Source: JACQHJ01 sp038063075 (GTDB taxonomy: Bacteria > Patescibacteriota > Microgenomatia > Levybacterales > UBA12049). Taken from it: 9,879 nt of DNA. Positions 6,227 through 9,879 of the stretch are shown here, one piece after another. A program made the translations under genes and the position numbers. Position 1 is the stretch's first letter, and every line of letters begins with the position of its first letter. The notes beneath the pieces were generated by a model. That model was not told the origin of the DNA. It saw only the letters and a list, made by a program, of their open reading frames with translations, and made no database searches. The stretch lies in the NCBI GenBank assembly GCA_038063075.1, contig JBBTVW010000028.1:1-9879 (forward strand), read 5' to 3'.

Positions 6227-6236
6227 TCACCTCCTT
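6227..6236 (-). promoter_or_regulatory. Near-perfect Shine-Dalgarno of the secreted-protein gene
   Basis: AAGGAGGTGA on the minus strand complements the 3' end of 16S rRNA almost fully, with 9 nt from GGAGG to ATG 6220. No comparable site precedes other genes in this window, so this mRNA is expected to be translated at unusually high efficiency. Confidence 0.85.
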
Positions 6237-6243
6237 TGTACGT

Positions 6244-6278
6244 ATACTACAAATACAAATAAGTTTTTCTTTCATTTT
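6244..6278 (-). promoter_or_regulatory. Predicted ECF-sigma promoter of the secreted-protein gene (box copy 2)
   Basis: AAAATGAAAGAAAAA (6264-6278, minus strand) is identical to the box at 5787-5801. TGTAGTAT (6251-6244) lies 12 nt beyond it, in exact register with TGTATTAC of copy 1. TGAAAG (6269-6274) to TGTA is again 17 bp. A start near 6239 leaves a leader of about 20 nt containing the Shine-Dalgarno. Confidence 0.6.
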
Positions 6279-6281
6279 CGT

Positions 6282-6311
6282 TTAGCAAAGACTGTTAAAA
6301 TGTAGTATAAT
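6282..6311 (+). promoter_or_regulatory. Promoter of the Nudix-like gene at 6323
   Basis: A perfect -10 TATAAT (6306-6311) with a weak -35 TTAGCA (6282-6287) at 18 bp. The start near 6318 leaves a leader of only about 5 nt before ATG 6323, too short for a Shine-Dalgarno. It is back-to-back with the ECF promoter of the divergent secreted-protein gene. Confidence 0.55.
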
Positions 6312-6322
6312 CAGAGTAGTCA

Positions 6323-6760
6323 ATGCATAAAGATTATTATGCAAGCGGATTTATTTATCACCCCAAGTCTCAACAAATTCTCTTGCAACAACATATTTCT
6401 GCCAGTACAAATCCAGTCTGGACTTTATTGGGTAAAAAAGTAGAGAAGGATTTAACAGGCGAGGAAACTTTTAAAGAATTATTACTTGAAGCTATAAAAT
6501 TAAAAATAAAATTAACCAGTATTAAAATTATTTATTCATATTTCTCAAAAGAACTTAATGCAGAAAATAATGTATATTACGCAGAGGTTTCAAAGCTATA
6601 TAAGACTTCTTCATCAGACGATATAACATATTCTTGGTTTACTCTTAAGAAAATTCAAAAACTTAATATTTCAGAACAAACAAAACAAGATATTATTATT
6701 GGTCAAAGGGTTATAGATTCTTCAGTAAGAAAAAGTTTAGGTCTTCGAACAATTGGCTAG
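6323..6760 (+). CDS. Degenerate Nudix-domain protein
   Basis: A 145-residue protein with a Nudix-like outline: opening strand YYASGFIYHPKSQQILLQQ (5-23), PVWTLLGKK (31-39), a helix starting GEETFKELLLEA (46-57), YYAEVS (85-90), and the closing YSWFTLKKIQKLNIS (103-117). The Nudix box (G-x5-E-x7-R-E-U-x-E-E-x-G-U) is broken. GE is present at 46-47, but at the REUxEE position only E56 survives, the EE pair and the final Gly being replaced by K and L residues. Pyrophosphatase activity is therefore doubtful; it may bind a nucleotide or have another role. Proteins of this kind, including the closing TKQDIIIGQRVI block (120-131), recur in Microgenomates as I recall. It is divergent from the secreted-protein gene and ends 14 bp from the convergent glycogen synthase gene. 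Confidence 0.7.
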   Translation: MHKDYYASGFIYHPKSQQILLQQHISASTNPVWTLLGKKVEKDLTGEETFKELLLEAIKLKIKLTSIKIIYSYFSKELNAENNVYYAEVSKLYKTSSSDDITYSWFTLKKIQKLNISEQTKQDIIIGQRVIDSSVRKSLGLRTIG

Positions 6761-6774
6761 AGTAGATTCCCCTA

Positions 6775-8205
6775 TTAATTTTCTAGAAGTTTATTGTAAA
6801 GTTTTAAATATTCTCTTGCGTTTTTCTTCCAAGAGAAATCAGTAGAAATAGCTTGCTCTACCATTTTTTCATATGATGGTTTATCATTTTTCCACATAGT
6901 AAGCGCTTTATTTACTTTATCTTCTAAAGCCTCTGAGGTATATGCAGAAAATAAGAATCCATTAATTCCATCTTTAATAGAGTCTTTTAGTCCACCAGTT
7001 TTATGAGCAATTGGAATTGTTCCAAAAAGCATAGCTATCATTTGAATAAGTCCACATGGTTCATATTTTGAAGGAATAACAATAAAATCAGATGCAGCAT
7101 ATATTTGATGCGCCAGTGTATCGTCAAATTTAAAATTACAGGAAATGTATTTTGGATAAAAAGTTGAAAGCCATTGGAATCTTTCCTCCCATTCTTTTTG
7201 TCCTGTTCCAAGTACAACAAATTGAAATTTTGTTTGATCAACTCTTCTTAAAAATCTATGTAGTATATCTAAACCCTTTTGTTCTGCAGATAGTCTTCCT
7301 ACAAAACAAAACATGGGAATATTTTTATTTACTTTTAATCCAAGTTTTTTTTGTAAAAATTCTTTATCTAATGCTTTTCCTTCTTTCCAGTTGTAGTATT
7401 CAATTTTTCCATCGCTTATTTTTTCATCTTTTCCATAAGGAAATCTAACTGCTTTATCTCTTGTTGTATGACGCCAGTCTGTATCTATTCCATTTAAAAT
7501 TCCATAGATAAGTCCTTCTCTTCCTCTTAATATATCATGAAGACCTGAGCCAAATTCTTCTGTTAATATTTCTTTTGCATACGTAGGACTTACTGTAGTA
7601 ATAATATCTGAATGAATAATTGCCTCCTGTAGAAAATTAATTTGTCTACTTTTAATTTCCCACTCCAACACTCTACAAGAGTGTGGATCTATACCCATTT
7701 TTCTAATAAGATTAACCGAGCCTTTTCCTTGGTGTGCCAGATTATGAATTGTTAGCATAGTTTTAATAGGAAGTAATTCTTGTTTTATTAAAAGAGGAAT
7801 AAGGCCACCATGATAGTCATTTACATGAGCGATGTCTATGTTCCAGTCCAAAATCTTGGTTTTAAGAAGTTCAACGACTGCTTTATCAAAAAAAGCCCAA
7901 GTTTCTACAGGAATGACTACGTCAAGATACTTTTTGTTTTTCAAAAAATATCCAATAACTTTTGTATAAGGATTTAATGATTGCCAGACTTCAACTTTTA
8001 CACTTTTTCCCGCATATATAAAACTGTAATTACCAATTTTTGTTTTTTTATTTCTTCCGAATTTTGCAACTTTGTAGTAAGGAATAATAACGCGGATATC
8101 AACACCAATTTCTTTTAGTGCACCGGGAAGTGATCTTGCTATATCACCAAGCCCACCTAGTTTAAAAAATGGATCATTTTCCCAGACGACAAAAAGTACA
8201 TTCAT
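6775..8205 (-). CDS. glgA: Glycogen/starch synthase, GT5 family
   Basis: A 476-residue GT-B fold glucosyltransferase that extends alpha-1,4-glucan from a nucleotide-glucose donor, usually ADP-glucose. The N-terminal KLGGLGD (15-21) is the donor-binding signature. HVNDYHGG (127-134), TIHNLAHQG (152-160), TTVSPTYAKEI (203-213) and the NGID loop (238-241) follow in family order. The C-terminal half has VGRLSAEQKG (302-311) with the Arg and Lys that contact the donor phosphates, and PSKYEPCGLIQM (378-389) with the essential Glu before PCG, then TGGLKD (403-408). Length matches bacterial GlgA. It begins 2 nt after the helicase stop with no Shine-Dalgarno, so translation is probably coupled. No glgB, glgC or glgP is in the window, so the pathway cannot be judged here. 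It appears intact and functional. Confidence 0.93.
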   Translation of the reverse strand: MNVLFVVWENDPFFKLGGLGDIARSLPGALKEIGVDIRVIIPYYKVAKFGRNKKTKIGNYSFIYAGKSVKVEVWQSLNPYTKVIGYFLKNKKYLDVVIPVETWAFFDKAVVELLKTKILDWNIDIAHVNDYHGGLIPLLIKQELLPIKTMLTIHNLAHQGKGSVNLIRKMGIDPHSCRVLEWEIKSRQINFLQEAIIHSDIITTVSPTYAKEILTEEFGSGLHDILRGREGLIYGILNGIDTDWRHTTRDKAVRFPYGKDEKISDGKIEYYNWKEGKALDKEFLQKKLGLKVNKNIPMFCFVGRLSAEQKGLDILHRFLRRVDQTKFQFVVLGTGQKEWEERFQWLSTFYPKYISCNFKFDDTLAHQIYAASDFIVIPSKYEPCGLIQMIAMLFGTIPIAHKTGGLKDSIKDGINGFLFSAYTSEALEDKVNKALTMWKNDKPSYEKMVEQAISTDFSWKKNAREYLKLYNKLLEN

Positions 8206-8207
8206 AA

Positions 8208-9383
8208 TTATTCTAAAAATGTTAAGGCAGTACCTTTTTTATTTGCTCTTCCAGTTCTTCCAATTCTATGGACATAATCATCATATGATGCTGGCATATC
8301 AAAGTTTATAACATGACTTACGTCTGGAATATCAAGTCCACGGGATGCAACATCAGTTGCAAGTAAGACTGAAATTTCATTATTTTTAAATTGTTCTAGT
8401 GCTCTTTGTCTTTGTCCCTGTGATTTATTTCCATGAATTACAGCTGCTTTTATTCCCCTTCTTACTAACTCGTCTGTTAATTTTTGCATTCCCCATTTTG
8501 TTCTTCCAAAAACTAATACTTTTTCATAGTCTTGTTGAGAAAGCAAATCATGGAGTTTATCTATTTTTTGGTGTTTTTGAATTTGTAATACTTTTTGATC
8601 AATGTTTTGTGCTGTTTTTTGTTTTTCAACTGAAACAGTAACTGGGTTTGTGACAAATCTATTTAAAACTTCTTTTACTTTTGGAGAAATAGTTGCTGAG
8701 AAAAATAATGATTGCCTATTTGGCGATAAAAGTGAAATAAAGTATTTGATATCTTCAATAAAGCCAATATCAACCATTCTATCAGCTTCATCTAATACAA
8801 CATTTTCAAACATAGATAAATTAATACTTCTTTCTCTAACTAATTCTTTTATTCTTCCTGGAGTGCCTATTACAAAGTTAATATTTTGTTTTAGTTCATT
8901 TTTTTGTCTCCAAAGACTCATTCCACCGATGCAAAGAACTGATCTAACTCCAAGTCCTTTTGCAAAATCTCTAAGCTCATCATTTATTTGCAAAGCTAGT
9001 TCTCTGGTTGGAGTAACAATTAAAACTTTTTGGGATTTATTTAGAAAAACTTTATTAATAAGTGGGATCAAAAATGCAGCAGTTTTACCAGTGCCTGTAT
9101 TTGCAATTCCAATAATATCTCTGTCATTTAAAATGTGACTTATTGATTGATCTTGAATTGGGGTAGGATTTAAGTAGTTTTTAGCTTTAATATTATCTTT
9201 TAGTTGTTGAACTATTTCAAAGTCATCAAAGCCGTTTGATGTCTTAACTTCCCCAGTTTCAGCTGGTCTATTACTATTTAATATTTCAACAGCACGAATA
9301 GCCTCTAATAGTTCCCTATTTGGAAGCTTTTTAGGTATAAAACGATTGTTATGGTTTCTCTTAGGGCGAAAATTATTATACAT
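8208..9383 (-). CDS. DEAD-box ATP-dependent RNA helicase
   Basis: A 391-residue RNA helicase with all core motifs in order: Q motif PTPIQ (73-77), motif I ANTGTGKT (94-101), Ia PTRELA (125-130), GG (153-154), Ib TPGR (174-177), II DEAD (198-201), III SAT (229-231), IV VFGRTK (291-296), V ATDVASRGLD (342-351), and VI HRIGRTGR (372-379). It unwinds RNA duplexes in ribosome assembly or mRNA turnover. The protein stops 12 residues after motif VI, so it lacks the C-terminal extension of many bacterial relatives. The first 50 residues are asparagine-rich and basic (MYNNFRPKRNHNNRF), a possible RNA-binding tail. It is the first gene of an operon with glycogen synthase, an unusual pairing. I see no convincing promoter or Shine-Dalgarno upstream. 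Confidence 0.95.
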   Translation of the reverse strand: MYNNFRPKRNHNNRFIPKKLPNRELLEAIRAVEILNSNRPAETGEVKTSNGFDDFEIVQQLKDNIKAKNYLNPTPIQDQSISHILNDRDIIGIANTGTGKTAAFLIPLINKVFLNKSQKVLIVTPTRELALQINDELRDFAKGLGVRSVLCIGGMSLWRQKNELKQNINFVIGTPGRIKELVRERSINLSMFENVVLDEADRMVDIGFIEDIKYFISLLSPNRQSLFFSATISPKVKEVLNRFVTNPVTVSVEKQKTAQNIDQKVLQIQKHQKIDKLHDLLSQQDYEKVLVFGRTKWGMQKLTDELVRRGIKAAVIHGNKSQGQRQRALEQFKNNEISVLLATDVASRGLDIPDVSHVINFDMPASYDDYVHRIGRTGRANKKGTALTFLE

Positions 9384-9476
9384 TTAATTTTGGATTGAAA
9401 GAATAAAGCTGCTTAAATAAATGCGGATTAGAGGTAAAGATACTGATTTTAAAAAACTTTGTAATGTTACTTATCT

Positions 9477-9540
9477 TAAGTACTAATCGAAAAATATTGA
9501 AAGCAGATGTATTATTTCAATCTGCCTTTATTTGTACTTA
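9477..9540. repeat. Nested inverted repeats, possible terminator of the right-edge gene
   Basis: An inner hairpin pairs GCAGAT (9503-9508) with ATCTGC (9520-9525) over an 11-nt loop, with A-rich and T-rich flanks on either side. An outer pair, TAAGTAC (9477-9483) and GTACTTA (9534-9540), encloses it. On the minus strand it lies 36 bp beyond the stop at 9577 and is followed by a T-rich stretch, fitting termination of that gene. The 193-bp gap 9384-9576 holds nothing else I can support. Confidence 0.45.
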
Positions 9541-9576
9541 GTATTATAACAGTAAATAACAAATAAGTCAATAAAA

Positions 9577-9879
9577 CTATAGGTTTATAAGGGATTCGTG
9601 GTTAGATATAAAATCAGCTGTTTTTACTGAAAGAAAGAGTTTTTTAGTCTCTTTAGTGCTAAAAAAATCAAGGAGTTGATTCTCTGATCTTTTTATACTG
9701 TTAACGTTATCATCAGTTAGTCTTGCGTGGTAATAAAATTCAGTTATAGCCTCAATATTACTAATTTTTATGCCCATCTCTTTTTGTACGTGTTTTACTA
9801 AGGTTTTTTCAAAAGATTCAGTCTTACTCCTTGCTCCTTCAATAAGACACCAAGGATGTCTTTTGCTATCAAGTACACC
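9577..9879 (-). CDS. Nudix-like protein, C-terminal fragment (cut by window edge)
   Basis: The frame is open from the window edge to a TAG at 9577-9579, giving 100 residues; the ATG at 9777 is internal, because in-frame coding sequence continues upstream of it. Fragment residues 10-37 (WCLIEG, then ARSKTESFEKTLVKH, then VQKEMGI) follow the Nudix box layout. G15-x5-E21-x7 is intact and G36-I37 closes the box, but REUxEE reads KHVQKE, so only the last Glu (E34) remains. The strand block EFYYHARLTDDNVNSI (47-62) and the tail LLDFFSTKETKKLFLS (69-84) fit a Nudix C-terminal half. The lost Arg and two Glu residues suggest that it is not a standard Nudix hydrolase. Inverted repeats downstream (9477-9540) may terminate it. 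It is the second degenerate Nudix in this window. Confidence 0.65.
   Translation of the reverse strand, partial: GVLDSKRHPWCLIEGARSKTESFEKTLVKHVQKEMGIKISNIEAITEFYYHARLTDDNVNSIKRSENQLLDFFSTKETKKLFLSVKTADFISNHESLINL

Noticed and set aside
8602..9138. 178-codon plus-strand open frame inside the helicase gene
   Set aside because: It is wholly antisense to conserved helicase motifs I to III; its composition is that of a mirrored AT-rich coding strand and no promoter or known motif is seen.
9396..9401. TGAAAG (plus strand) in front of the helicase gene as a third ECF box
   Set aside because: It points away from the helicase gene, lacks the rest of the 15-bp box, and has no TGTA 17 bp downstream.
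9421..9486. 21-codon plus-strand ORF (MRIRGKDTDF start) in the right-hand gap
   Set aside because: Very short, no Shine-Dalgarno or clear promoter, and its end overlaps the inverted repeat; not distinguishable from chance.
9577..9777. A complete 66-aa gene starting at ATG 9777
   Set aside because: The frame stays open for 34 more codons to the window edge and that stretch carries the Nudix-box region, so this is the tail of a longer gene.

Overview
The window is AT-rich, gene-dense and non-repetitive. It reads like a chromosome segment of a candidate phyla radiation bacterium (Patescibacteria), most like Microgenomates. The grounds are recognition-based: several short proteins here (the 120-aa secreted protein, both degenerate Nudix-like proteins, the 3-TM protein next to the sigma factor) look like families I associate with that group; genes are compact; and most starts lack a Shine-Dalgarno. 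The standard code fits: all twelve visible stops are TAA (9) or TAG (3), and nothing needs UGA recoding. There are no RNA genes, insertion sequences or CRISPR arrays, and no gene-free stretch exceeds 200 bases.

Layout. At the left edge lies the start of an HD-domain phosphohydrolase (minus). It is divergent from a plus-strand pair: a membrane-anchored, exported PQQ-type sugar dehydrogenase followed 5 nt later by an arginase-family ureohydrolase. An MFS transporter with its own promoter follows. Its 3' end overlaps a minus-strand YkgJ-type cysteine-cluster protein, and next to that is an unrecognised 213-aa protein with a matching cysteine spacing.

Centre (4706-6220, minus). This is a regulatory module: a small secreted protein, an ECF sigma factor, and a 3-TM membrane protein overlapping the sigma gene, probably its anti-sigma factor. 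The sigma gene and the secreted-protein gene share a 15-bp identical box and a TGTA element at identical spacing. I read this as the promoter recognised by the sigma factor itself, which would make a self-regulated envelope-response circuit. This is the most interesting signal in the window.

Right part. A degenerate Nudix protein (plus) converges on a two-gene minus operon, DEAD-box RNA helicase then glycogen synthase (2-nt gap). The right edge holds the C-terminal 100 codons of a second degenerate Nudix-like protein.

Several genes (starts at 2316, 3978, 4658, and less exactly 6323) have good -35/-10 promoters placed so that transcription should begin at or within a few bases of the start codon. 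This suggests leaderless mRNAs are common here. Only the secreted-protein gene at 6220 has a near-perfect Shine-Dalgarno. All functional calls come from reading motifs; no database search was possible.
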